In this document: positions 1 through 9,745 of the stretch, piece by piece
How the letters are laid out: each line of letters begins with the position of its first letter
Numbering within the stretch: position 1 is the stretch's first letter
Assembly: GCF_022698145.1 (NCBI RefSeq)
Contig: NZ_JALDAX010000001.1
Coordinates: forward strand, 1 to 64,000
DNA from: Streptomyces spinosisporus
GTDB lineage: Bacteria > Actinomycetota > Actinomycetes > Streptomycetales > Streptomycetaceae
Length of the DNA: 64,000 nt
Reading direction: 5' to 3'
Notes under the pieces: model-generated
Told to the model about the DNA's origin: nothing
What the model saw: only the letters and a program-made list of their open reading frames with translations
The model's database searches: none
Position numbers and translations under genes: made by a program

Positions 1-282
1 CGCTGAAGGACAGTGGGGGCGTGGAGAAGGGGCGGGTGGGGCGGTGTTGAGGTGCGGTGCGGAGTGCGGGGATGGGGCGCGTGGAGAGGTGTTGAGGTGC
101 CGTAGGGGGCGTGAGGAAGGGGGGAGTGGCTGAGTAGGTGCCGGGTGCTCCAGGGATCTTGAGGCGGCCCGTAACCCGTTCGCCCATGGGGGGTTGGTAG
201 CGGTGGGGGGCCTGCTGTCCGTGCGCGGTCTCCTGAGTCCGTGTGGGCGGTGTGGGCGGTGTGGGTGGGAGGACGGGAAGCC
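1..282. other. Intergenic, no gene seen
   Basis: This G-rich stretch at the window edge has no convincing coding frame. It should hold the promoter of the siderophore operon, but I find no iron box (TTAGGTTAGGCTNACCTAA type) in it. An upstream gene outside the window may read through it. Confidence 0.5.
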
Positions 283-2103
<1,821 letters not shown>

Positions 2104-2211
2104 CGCACGCGTACAGCGCTCGCCCAACTCGACAGTGAGGTCTGTGCGCAGCGGCTCCGGCCACGCGGGCTCGCCACCGTGCCCGACTCCGTACCTTCCT
2201 TGAGGACCCCC

Positions 2212-4206
2212 GTGAACACCACCCGCACCCCTGCATCTGGCACCCAGAACTCACCTTCCCTGGACGACCGGACGTCCAACGAGCCACGAGAGGGGCTGCC
2301 GGAGCAGGACGGGCTCTCCCCACAGGAACGCGTCCCCGAGCAGCGGCCCCCTGCAGCCGCCGAGCACTCCCACGCCACCGACCTCGATCTCCTCGCCCAC
2401 CCCGACCCAGGCACCGCAGCCAACGCTGCGACCGTCGAGAACCTGCTGCGCTGCTGGGTACGGGAAGCCGGCGTCCCGGCCCCCGACGACGACACGCTCC
2501 GTATCCCCCTTCCTGCCAGCGCCACGGCTCTGCTCGTCCCGGTGCACCACTGGTCGCCGACGGGATGGCACCGCTTCGGACTCCCGCGCTTCGCCGACGC
2601 CCCCGAAAAGTCCCGACCGGCCGACGCGGTCACCATCGCAGCCCTCCTCGCCCGGGAAACGCCGAACACCGACACCGTGACCAGCACCGACACCGAGACC
2701 AGCACCGACACTGACACCGAGACCACTCCCGACCTGGTCTCCCGCGTCGCCGACTCCTTTCGCCGCACCGCCACCTTCATCCGTGAACGTCGCACGCATC
2801 TCTCCGAAGATCCCGATCTCTTCCTCTCCGCCGAGCAGGCGCTCGTGCTCGGACATCCCCTGCACCCCACACCGAAGAGCCGCGAAGGTCTCACCGACGC
2901 GCAAGCAGCCCTCTACTCACCGGAGTTGCGCGGCTCCTTCCCCCTGCACTGGCTTGCTGTGGCTCCCTCCCTACTCACCACCGACTCAGCTTGGACCGAA
3001 CGAGGCCGCCTCGTCCCCGCACCACGGCTCACCGCCCGACTAGCCGAAACCCCACTGCCCCTCCCCGACGGCTACGCAGCCCTCCCCATGCACCCCTGGC
3101 AGTTGCGCGACATCCAGCAACGCCCAGAGACAGCGGCGCTGTTCGACGCAGGGCTCCTTCGAGCCCTCGGCGCGGCCGGCACGCCCTGGCACCCCACCTC
3201 CTCCGTACGCACCGTCCACCGAACCGGCGCTCCCGCCATGCTCAAGCTGTCGCTCGGCCTGCGAATCACCAACTCCCGCCGCGAGAACCTCCGCAAGGAA
3301 CTCCATCGGGGCGTGGAGGTACACCGCCTGCTGCGCGGTGGGCTGGCTCGGCAGTGGCAGGCCGCGCACCCGGGGTTCGACATCGTGCGTGACCCGGCCT
3401 GGATCGCAGTCGACTCACCGGACGGCAACCCCGTGCCCGGCCTCGACGTGATGATCCGGCACAACCCCTTCAGCGTCTCGGACGACGTCTCCTGCCTCGC
3501 CGGGCTCGTCTCACCCCGACCGCAGGCCAAGCCAGGCGTCGCCCCGGTAGGCCCGGAGCTCCATCCGGAGGCTCAGCCGTGGATCCTGCAGTCACGGCTG
3601 GCCACGATCATCAACCGTCTCGCGGATCGCACGGGCCGGCCGCGTGGAGCCGTGGCCGCCGAGTGGTTCCTTCGCTACCTCGAGCAGGTCGTCCGCCCCG
3701 TGCTGTGGCTGGACGCGGAGGCGGGCATCGCCCTGGAGGCCCACCAGCAGAACACGCTTGTCCTGCTGGACACCGACGGCTGGCCGGTGGGAGGGCGCTA
3801 CCGAGACAACCAGGGCTACTACTTCCGTGAGTCCCGGCGCACTGAACTCGACGCCCGGCTCCCCGGGATCGGTCAGCACAGCGACACCTTTGTCCCCGAC
3901 GAGGTCACCGACGAGCGCTTCGTCTACTACCTCGCGATCAACAACGTGTTCGGCCTCATCGGTGCCTTCGGCTCCCAACGCCTCGCCGACGAAATCCTGT
4001 TGCTCGCTGCCTTCCGCCGCTTCCTCGACGGCGTCGCCTCAGGCCCCGCCCGACTGCGCACCTCGCTCCCGTCCCACCTGCTCGACTCACCCGTCCTGCG
4101 CTGCAAGGCCAATCTCCTGACCCGGCTGCACGGCCTGGACGAACTCGTCGGCCCGGTCGACACGCAGTCCGTCTACGTCACCATCGCCAATCCCCTCCTT
4201 GCCTGA
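2212..4206 (+). CDS. IucA/IucC family siderophore synthetase
   Basis: NRPS-independent siderophore synthetase (664 aa): it adenylates a carboxylate such as citrate or a dicarboxylate half-ester and condenses it with an amine or hydroxylamine. Hallmark motifs are intact: GHPLHPTPKSREG in the N-terminal third, LPMHPWQ, the TSSVRT...LKLSLGLRITNSRREN ATP/acyl-adenylate region, and in the FhuF-like C-terminal part EAHQQNTLVLL and GRYRDNQGYY. GTG 2212 is chosen because GAGGA lies 5-6 bases upstream; GTG 2179 is possible. About nt 2667-2726 encodes a Thr/Asp/Ser/Glu repeat insert. It sits 108 bp after the dead aminotransferase and 185 bp before the acyltransferase. The exact substrate cannot be read from the sequence. 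Confidence 0.93.
   Translation: MNTTRTPASGTQNSPSLDDRTSNEPREGLPEQDGLSPQERVPEQRPPAAAEHSHATDLDLLAHPDPGTAANAATVENLLRCWVREAGVPAPDDDTLRIPLPASATALLVPVHHWSPTGWHRFGLPRFADAPEKSRPADAVTIAALLARETPNTDTVTSTDTETSTDTDTETTPDLVSRVADSFRRTATFIRERRTHLSEDPDLFLSAEQALVLGHPLHPTPKSREGLTDAQAALYSPELRGSFPLHWLAVAPSLLTTDSAWTERGRLVPAPRLTARLAETPLPLPDGYAALPMHPWQLRDIQQRPETAALFDAGLLRALGAAGTPWHPTSSVRTVHRTGAPAMLKLSLGLRITNSRRENLRKELHRGVEVHRLLRGGLARQWQAAHPGFDIVRDPAWIAVDSPDGNPVPGLDVMIRHNPFSVSDDVSCLAGLVSPRPQAKPGVAPVGPELHPEAQPWILQSRLATIINRLADRTGRPRGAVAAEWFLRYLEQVVRPVLWLDAEAGIALEAHQQNTLVLLDTDGWPVGGRYRDNQGYYFRESRRTELDARLPGIGQHSDTFVPDEVTDERFVYYLAINNVFGLIGAFGSQRLADEILLLAAFRRFLDGVASGPARLRTSLPSHLLDSPVLRCKANLLTRLHGLDELVGPVDTQSVYVTIANPLLA
2667..2726 (+). 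repeat. Degenerate ACCGACACCGAGACCAGC repeats in synthetase
   Basis: Imperfect hexamer repeats (ACC-GAC/GAG/AGC) encode a run of about 20 residues of Thr alternating with Asp, Ser, Glu or Val. This is unlike the surrounding conserved sequence. Confidence 0.8.
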
Positions 4207-4391
4207 CCGACCTTGACCTGCACATCCCTCCCGTCCTGCCTTTCCTGCCCGTTGCGCCCGCAGATCCCCGACTCCAACAGATCCCTGACTCCATCAGGTC
4301 CCCGACCCCATCCGATCCCCAACTCCCTTTCGTCACCCACCTTTCGCCCTGAGGAACATGCCCCACCCCCACTTCTGAGAGGAGCGTCGCC

Positions 4392-5234
4392 GTGCCTCCC
4401 ACCGACGCCACCGCCCATCCCGCCCCTACCGCTCACTCAGCGGCCGCCACCGGGCCCGACACGGGCGCTGATACGCACCCCAGCACGGCCGAGAGCAGTA
4501 CCGGCGAAGGCACGGACAGCGAAGGCACGGACAGCGAAGACACACTGGACCTGCGTCTTCCCGACGAACTACTCGCGCTCTTCGCAGCAGAGACCGACAC
4601 CGGCACGGCACCGAGCCGACGTATGGACATGACGTCGCCCGCTTCCATCTCCGCCGTCGGCGATGACCTCCTCGACCATGTCGCCAACTGGGGCCCGGTG
4701 GTCACCCCCGCGGGGGTGTTCCAGCTCGTCCCCGTGCACGTCGACCGCGACCTGCCCTTGATCAGCCGCTGGATGAACGACCCTGCCGTCGCGGAGTTCT
4801 GGGAACTGGCCGGACCCCAGGCCGTGACCGAGAGCCACCTGCGGACTCAGCTCTCCGGGGACGGGCGCAGCGTTCCGTGCCTCGGGGTGCTGGAAGGCGC
4901 ACCGATGAGCTACTGGGAGATCTACCGGGCGGACCTCGACCCCTTGGCCCGCCACGTCCCTCTTCGACCTCATGACACCGGCATCCACCTCCTCATCGGC
5001 GAGGTCGCCGATCGTGGCCGAAAGCTCGGCAGCGCACTACTCAGAGCTGTCGCCGACCTCGCACTCGACAAGCGGCCTTCCTGTGCACGCGTCATCGCGG
5101 AACCGGACCTTCGCAACACCCCCTCCGTCGCTGCCTTTATGAGCGCCGGCTTCCGGTTCGCCGCCGAGGCCGACCTGCCCGCCAAGCGAGCCGCCCTCAT
5201 GGTCCGGGACCGGTCCCTGCGCCATGTGATGTGA
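4392..5234 (+). CDS. GNAT siderophore acyltransferase (IucB/AlcB-like)
   Basis: This 280-aa protein has an N-terminal low-complexity tail (about 60 residues with a GTDSE duplication) and an IucB/AlcB-type GNAT domain. Visible marks are LIGEVADRGRKLGSALLRAV, the acyl-CoA pyrophosphate-binding loop, and VIAEPDLRNTPSVAAFMSAGF, typical of N-acyltransferases that acylate hydroxylamines or amines in hydroxamate siderophore pathways. GTG 4392 has GGAG seven bases upstream. It closes the siderophore run. No N-hydroxylase is encoded in the window, so the acceptor must be made elsewhere or just upstream of the window. Confidence 0.88.
   Translation: MPPTDATAHPAPTAHSAAATGPDTGADTHPSTAESSTGEGTDSEGTDSEDTLDLRLPDELLALFAAETDTGTAPSRRMDMTSPASISAVGDDLLDHVANWGPVVTPAGVFQLVPVHVDRDLPLISRWMNDPAVAEFWELAGPQAVTESHLRTQLSGDGRSVPCLGVLEGAPMSYWEIYRADLDPLARHVPLRPHDTGIHLLIGEVADRGRKLGSALLRAVADLALDKRPSCARVIAEPDLRNTPSVAAFMSAGFRFAAEADLPAKRAALMVRDRSLRHVM
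4506..4535 (+). repeat. 15-bp tandem duplication in acyltransferase
   Basis: Two exact copies of gaaggcacggacagc, head to tail, in the N-terminal tail. Confidence 0.9.
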
Positions 5235-5353
5235 CGCCATGCGGCGACATCATCACTCTTGGTACACCGCTCGCACCGATCCGGTTCCCATCGACAACAA
5301 ACCCGTTTCCAACGCACTCACCACGCCCCCGCCCACGACCTCGTACCGTGGCC

Positions 5354-5409
5354 CAGCCAGCAGCCAGCAGCCAGCAGCCAGCAGCCAGCAGCCAGCAGCC
5401 AGCAGCCAG
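5354..5409. repeat. CAGCCAG x8 tandem heptamer
   Basis: Eight perfect head-to-tail copies of CAGCCAG lie in the 314-bp gap between the acyltransferase and the helicase. A 7-bp unit is not frame-neutral, which supports a non-coding gap. Confidence 0.95.
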
Positions 5410-5416
5410 CCCTGCC

Positions 5417-5455
5417 GCCCCGTAGATCCACCCACGCGCCCCGTAGATCCACCCA
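5417..5455. repeat. 18-bp direct repeat, two copies
   Basis: gccccgtagatccaccca occurs at 5417-5434 and 5438-5455, separated by 3 bp, directly after the heptamer array. The rest of 5235-5548 shows no gene. Confidence 0.9.
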
Positions 5456-5548
5456 CCCCACACCCCAGGAGCCCCCGGCCTTGATCCCACCCTTCGCTCC
5501 CGCCTTGATCGCCCCTTTGTCAGTGCCGGGTCGTAGGGTGGTCGAGCT

Positions 5549-7525
5549 ATGACGAAGCCCTCACTCCCCGAACTCCTGCACGCTGCCGTAACAGCCGTCG
5601 GCGGCACGGAGCGCCCCGGCCAGGTGACCATGGCCGAAGCCGTCGCGGAGGCGATCGACGACGGCTCCCATCTGCTCATCCAGGCCGGCACTGGCACCGG
5701 AAAGTCGCTGGGGTACCTCGTGCCCGCGCTGGCGCACGGTGAGCGCGTCGTCGTGGCGACGGCCACCCTCGCTCTGCAGCGCCAGCTGGTCGAGCGGGAC
5801 CTGCCGCGTACGGTTGACGCCCTGCACCCTTTGCTGCGCCGGCGCCCGGAGTTCGCGATGCTGAAGGGCAGGTCGAACTACCTCTGTCTGCATCGCCTGC
5901 ACGAGGGCGTCCCGCAGGACGAGGAGGAGGGGCTTTTCGACCAGTTCGAGGCGGCCGCGCCCACCAGCAAGCTGGGCCAGGACCTGCTGCGGCTGCGTGA
6001 CTGGTCGGACGAGACCGAGACCGGTGACCGGGACAACCTCACGCCAGGCGTGTCCGACCGCGCCTGGGCGCAGGTGTCGGTCTCGTCCCGGGAGTGCCTG
6101 GGTGCCACGAAATGCGCGTACGGCGCGGAGTGCTTCGCCGAGATGGCACGTGAGCGAGCCAAGCTCGCCGATGTCGTCGTCACCAACCACGCGCTGCTTG
6201 CGATCGACGCCATCGAGGGCGCCCCGGTCCTCCCGCAGCACGAGGTGCTGATCGTCGACGAGGCACACGAACTGGTCTCCCGTGTCACCGGAGTCGCCAC
6301 GGGCGAGCTCACGCCCGGCCAGGTCAACCGCGCGGTGCGCCGCGCGGCGAAACTCGTCAACGAGAAGGCGGCCGACCAGCTTCAGACCGCCGCCGAGGGC
6401 TTCGAGCGGCTGATGGAGCTGGCCCTTCCGGGTCGCCTGGAGGAGATCCCGGAAGACCTCGGATACGCACTCATGGCGCTGCGTGACGCCTGTCGCACGG
6501 TGATCTCCGGGATCGGCGCGACCCGCGACAAGTCCGTCCAGGACGAGGACGCGGTCCGCAAGCAGGCACTGGCGTCGGTGGAGTCGGTGCACGACGTGGC
6601 GGAGCGCGTCACCAACGGCTCCGAGTGGGACGTGGTCTGGTACGAGCGCCACGACCGCTTCGGCGCCTCCCTGCGCGTCGCCCCCATGTCCGTGTCGGGA
6701 CTCCTCAGGGAGAAGCTCTTCGCGGACCGCTCCGTGGTCCTGACCTCCGCGACACTGAAGCTCGGCGGCGACTTCAACGGCGTCGGCGCCTCCCTCGGGC
6801 TCGCCCCGGAGGGCACGGAGGGTGAGGACCTCCCGCAGTGGAAGGGCGTCGACGTCGGCTCGCCCTTCGACTACCCGAGACAGGGCATCCTCTATGTCGC
6901 CAAGCATCTGTCGCGCCCCGCGCGGGACGGCGACCGCGCCGACATGATGGACGAGCTGACGGAGCTGATCCAGGCCGCAGGCGGCCGTACGCTCGGCCTC
7001 TTCTCCTCGATGCGAGGCGCCCAGCTCGCCGCCGAGGAACTGCGCTCCCGGATCCCGGAGTTCCCGATCCTCCTCCAAGGCGAGGAGACCCTCGGAGAGC
7101 TGATCAAGAACTTCGCCGCCGACCCGAAGACCTGTCTCTTCGGCACCCTGTCGCTCTGGCAGGGCGTCGATGTGCCCGGCCCCAGCTGCCAGCTGGTCGT
7201 CATGGACAAGATCCCGTTCCCGCGCCCGGACGATCCGCTGATGAGCGCACGCCAGAAGGCAGTGGAGGACGCGGGCGGCAACGGCTTCATGGCGGTCGCC
7301 GCCACACATGCCGCGCTGCTGATGGCCCAGGGCGCCGGCCGCCTCGTCAGGGCGTCCGGAGACCGTGGCGTCGTCGCCGTACTGGACCAGCGTTTGGCCA
7401 CAGCGCGGTACGGCAGCTATCTCAAGGCGTCACTGCCGGACTTCTGGTACACCACGGACCGTAATCAGGTCCGGAGGTCGCTGGCGGCAATCGACGCAGC
7501 GGCGACACAGGCAGAAGCTGGATGA
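5549..7525 (+). CDS. DinG/XPD-family ATP-dependent DNA helicase
   Basis: Superfamily 2 helicase of 658 aa. Walker A is QAGTGTGKS near residue 48, the DEAH box is IVDEAHE near 233, and motif VI-like QGAGRLVR lies near 588. Four cysteines between residues about 112 and 198 (NYLCLH, RECLGATKCAYGAEC) are placed like the 4Fe-4S ligands of the XPD/DinG family. The likely role is 5'-3' unwinding in repair or R-loop removal. It is transcribed towards lexA, and a perfect palindrome starts on the last base of its stop codon. No LexA box is seen upstream. Confidence 0.92.
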   Translation: MTKPSLPELLHAAVTAVGGTERPGQVTMAEAVAEAIDDGSHLLIQAGTGTGKSLGYLVPALAHGERVVVATATLALQRQLVERDLPRTVDALHPLLRRRPEFAMLKGRSNYLCLHRLHEGVPQDEEEGLFDQFEAAAPTSKLGQDLLRLRDWSDETETGDRDNLTPGVSDRAWAQVSVSSRECLGATKCAYGAECFAEMARERAKLADVVVTNHALLAIDAIEGAPVLPQHEVLIVDEAHELVSRVTGVATGELTPGQVNRAVRRAAKLVNEKAADQLQTAAEGFERLMELALPGRLEEIPEDLGYALMALRDACRTVISGIGATRDKSVQDEDAVRKQALASVESVHDVAERVTNGSEWDVVWYERHDRFGASLRVAPMSVSGLLREKLFADRSVVLTSATLKLGGDFNGVGASLGLAPEGTEGEDLPQWKGVDVGSPFDYPRQGILYVAKHLSRPARDGDRADMMDELTELIQAAGGRTLGLFSSMRGAQLAAEELRSRIPEFPILLQGEETLGELIKNFAADPKTCLFGTLSLWQGVDVPGPSCQLVVMDKIPFPRPDDPLMSARQKAVEDAGGNGFMAVAATHAALLMAQGAGRLVRASGDRGVVAVLDQRLATARYGSYLKASLPDFWYTTDRNQVRRSLAAIDAAATQAEAG

Positions 7526-7570
7526 CCTGGGGTTAGCCTGACGCGGCGCCGCGTCAGGCTAACCCCAGGT
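7525..7570. terminator. Perfect 46-bp palindrome (23+23), bidirectional terminator
   Basis: An uninterrupted perfect inverted repeat with no loop is centred between 7547 and 7548 and begins on the last base of the helicase stop codon. It lies between the convergent helicase and lexA genes. There is no T-tract, as is common for Streptomyces terminators. Confidence 0.75.
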
Positions 7571-7680
7571 CCATATCCGTCAGTCACCGGGGTCCGGACA
7601 GCACAGGGCCCCGGAACCGGCGCAGGGGTCCCGGGGCCCGGTCACGGGGCGACTTCCGCGCAAGCCGCCCGCCGCAGCCG

Positions 7681-8460
7681 TCATACGCGGCGCAGCACTG
7701 CCACCACCTTGCCGAGGATGGTCGCGTCGTCGCCGGGGATCGGCTCGTACGCAGCATTGTGCGGGAGGAGCCAGACGTGGCCGTCCTCGCGCTTGAAGCG
7801 CTTGACGGTGGCCTCGCCGTCCAGCATGGCCGCGACGATGTCGCCGTTCTCGGCGACGGGCTGGCGGCGGACGGTGACCCAGTCGCCGTCGCAGATGGCG
7901 GCCTCGATCATCGAGTCACCGACGACCTTCAGCACGAACAGTTCGCCGTCACCGACCAGCTGGCGGGGGAGAGGGAAGACGTCCTCGACCGACTCCTCGG
8001 CGAGGATCGGGCCACCGGCGGCGATACGGCCGACCAGGGGGACGTACGACGCGGCGGGCTTGCCGGCGGTGTCGGTGGGCTGCACCGAGGCGCTCTGGTC
8101 GGAGCCGCGGACCTCGTAGGCGCGCGGCCGGTGCGGATCGCGCCGCAGGAACCCCTTGCGCTCCAGTGCCATCAGCTGGTGTGCGACCGAGGAGGTGCTC
8201 GACAGGCCCACCGCCTGACCGATCTCCCGCATCGACGGCGGGTAGCCCCTCCGCTGCACGGAGTCCCTGATGACCTCGATCACTCGGCGCTGCCGGTCGG
8301 TGAGCCCGGAGCTGTCCGCCCGGATGCCTGGAGGTCGGCCAGGCAGGGAGCGCTTGTGCCCCTCTGGGTTCACGGCTTCGTTCATGGCATGCACCGGCTC
8401 GAGTCGGCCCTGGGAGCGGTCCTGGGCAGTGATGGTGGCACTGTCTGCGGTGGTGGTCAC
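7681..8460 (-). CDS. lexA: SOS repressor LexA
   Basis: LexA (259 aa) has an N-terminal winged helix ([11 protein letters not shown] ... [23 protein letters not shown]) that binds SOS boxes. Its C-terminal S24 latent peptidase domain carries the Ala-Gly cleavage site (RIAAGG), the nucleophile Ser in VVGDSMIEA and the general-base Lys in [11 protein letters not shown] 8460 has GAGAGGGG five bases upstream. A LexA-type box lies about 60 bp upstream, so autoregulation is expected. It is divergent from nrdR. Confidence 0.97.
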   Translation of the reverse strand: MTTTADSATITAQDRSQGRLEPVHAMNEAVNPEGHKRSLPGRPPGIRADSSGLTDRQRRVIEVIRDSVQRRGYPPSMREIGQAVGLSSTSSVAHQLMALERKGFLRRDPHRPRAYEVRGSDQSASVQPTDTAGKPAASYVPLVGRIAAGGPILAEESVEDVFPLPRQLVGDGELFVLKVVGDSMIEAAICDGDWVTVRRQPVAENGDIVAAMLDGEATVKRFKREDGHVWLLPHNAAYEPIPGDDATILGKVVAVLRRV

Positions 8461-8520
8461 GTCGGCCCCTCTCGATGGTCTCCCTGCTGGACAACGGTAG
8501 TTGCTTTCGAAAGGTTGCGC

Positions 8521-8535
8521 CAAACACACGTTCGA
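8521..8535 (-). promoter_or_regulatory. LexA (SOS) box upstream of lexA
   Basis: Reading the minus strand, TCGAAC-GTGT-GTTTG matches the actinobacterial TCGAAC-N4-GTTCGA box with one core mismatch. It is placed for autoregulation of lexA. Confidence 0.75.
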
Positions 8536-8838
8536 GTGAAAAACCGCGGATACCCTGTCCTGATCATGTGTCTGGGTGTATAGCTAACGCGGCACCTGGC
8601 GGACAAAGAGGCCCATTGTCGTACTCTTCACCACCGGGGTGCTGACCTCGTGGGTTCCTGCCCCAGTCTGCCATCCGGCATTCCGTCAACAGTGGAGAGA
8701 CTCTCATCTCTGCGGGAGCCCCACGTCGCCTCCCTGTGGCGCTTACGGTATCTCCGCATGTGCCGTAACGGTACGCCCGTGCACATCCGGATCCGGAGAG
8801 TCGCCGCGGACACGTGGCACATGCCAATACGGGCGCGA

Positions 8839-8855
8839 CACGCGCGCGTAGCGTG
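8839..8855 (+). promoter_or_regulatory. Candidate NrdR box 1 (weak)
   Basis: CACGC-N7-GCGTG dyad centred at about 8847, 32 bp upstream of the second box. NrdR sites are usually paired at about three helical turns, which this spacing fits. The sequence itself is GC-rich and degenerate. Confidence 0.4.
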
Positions 8856-8872
8856 AATGTATGGGCCAATCC

Positions 8873-8885
8873 CCACATCTAGTGG
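8873..8885 (+). promoter_or_regulatory. Candidate NrdR box 2
   Basis: CCAC-ATCTA-GTGG dyad in the nrdR upstream region resembles the ACAC-N-GTGT type NrdR box. The 8586-9024 gap should carry the nrdRJ promoter. No other gene is seen there. Confidence 0.55.
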
Positions 8886-9024
8886 TTGGATTTCAACAGC
8901 AGCCCAGAAGTTGTGGTCCCCCGGGTCTTCAGGCTCCAGGAGATCGCCTATGCTTGGGGCTGCTTCGAGGGGCCCGTGAGGCCCAACGAGGCTATTGAGT
9001 CTGCTGTGAGGAGGGTTGGAAGCC

Positions 9025-9585
9025 ATGCACTGCCCCTTCTGCAGGCACCCCGACAGCCGTGTCGTCGACAGTCGTACGACCGACGACGGCACGTCGATCC
9101 GCAGGCGCCGCCAGTGTCCGGACTGCTCCCGTCGTTTCACGACCGTGGAGACGTGCTCGCTCATGGTGGTCAAGCGGTCCGGGGTCACCGAACCTTTCAG
9201 CCGTACCAAGGTCATCAATGGCGTGCGCAAGGCATGCCAGGGGCGGCCTGTCACAGAGGACGCACTCGCCCAGCTCGGCCAGCGGGTCGAAGAGGCGGTG
9301 CGGGCCACGGGGAGCGCCGAGCTGACCACCCACGACGTGGGGCTGGCCATACTCGGCCCGTTGCAGGAGCTCGACCTTGTCGCGTATCTGCGATTCGCCT
9401 CTGTCTACCGGGCGTTCGACTCGCTCGAGGACTTCGAGACGGCCATCGTGGAACTGAGGGAGGGGACGCGACCCGCCGCCGCGGACAACGACGACCGCGA
9501 AGACGCCGTCGCGGGGAGCCGGCAAGACAACTGCGGGAGCGCGAGGACCGTGGAGGTCCCCGAGCCCGCCCACGCCGCCGACTGA
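9025..9585 (+). CDS. nrdR: Transcriptional repressor NrdR
   Basis: NrdR (186 aa) is the ATP/dATP-sensing repressor of ribonucleotide reductase genes. The N-terminal zinc ribbon is clear ([13 protein letters not shown] ... [14 protein letters not shown], four Cys), followed by an ATP-cone from about residue 45 ([20 protein letters not shown]) to about 140. ATG 25 bases into this line is preceded by GGAGG at 9010-9014. It is the first gene of the nrdR-nrdJ operon and probably represses its own transcription through the dyads upstream. The C-terminal tail after residue 150 is low-complexity. Confidence 0.97.
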   Translation: MHCPFCRHPDSRVVDSRTTDDGTSIRRRRQCPDCSRRFTTVETCSLMVVKRSGVTEPFSRTKVINGVRKACQGRPVTEDALAQLGQRVEEAVRATGSAELTTHDVGLAILGPLQELDLVAYLRFASVYRAFDSLEDFETAIVELREGTRPAAADNDDREDAVAGSRQDNCGSARTVEVPEPAHAAD

Positions 9586-9641
9586 CGACGGGCCGGAACC
9601 GGAGAAGATCCGGAACCGGCCGCCGGGCGGCGATCGAAGAC

Positions 9642-9672
9642 CTGTTGCGGAGGGCAGCGCGAGTTGCCCGCA
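9642..9672 (+). other. Hairpin between nrdR and nrdJ
   Basis: GTTGCGG-AG-GGCA pairs with TGCC-CGCAAC across a short loop. It could be an mRNA processing or attenuation element in the 160-bp intercistronic space. Its function is unknown. Confidence 0.35.
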
Positions 9673-9745
9673 ACACCAGACACAACACCGTGCCACGGGA
9701 ACATCGGGGCACTTCAGGGCGTTTTAGCCCGTACAGGGAGGCGGC

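Noticed and set aside
5354..5409. CAGCCAG array as a CRISPR-like locus
   Set aside because: Units are 7 bp with no spacers and no cas genes nearby; it is a simple tandem repeat.
7525..7570. Iron box reading of the palindrome
   Set aside because: Only half-site resemblance; perfect symmetry and position between convergent genes fit a terminator better.
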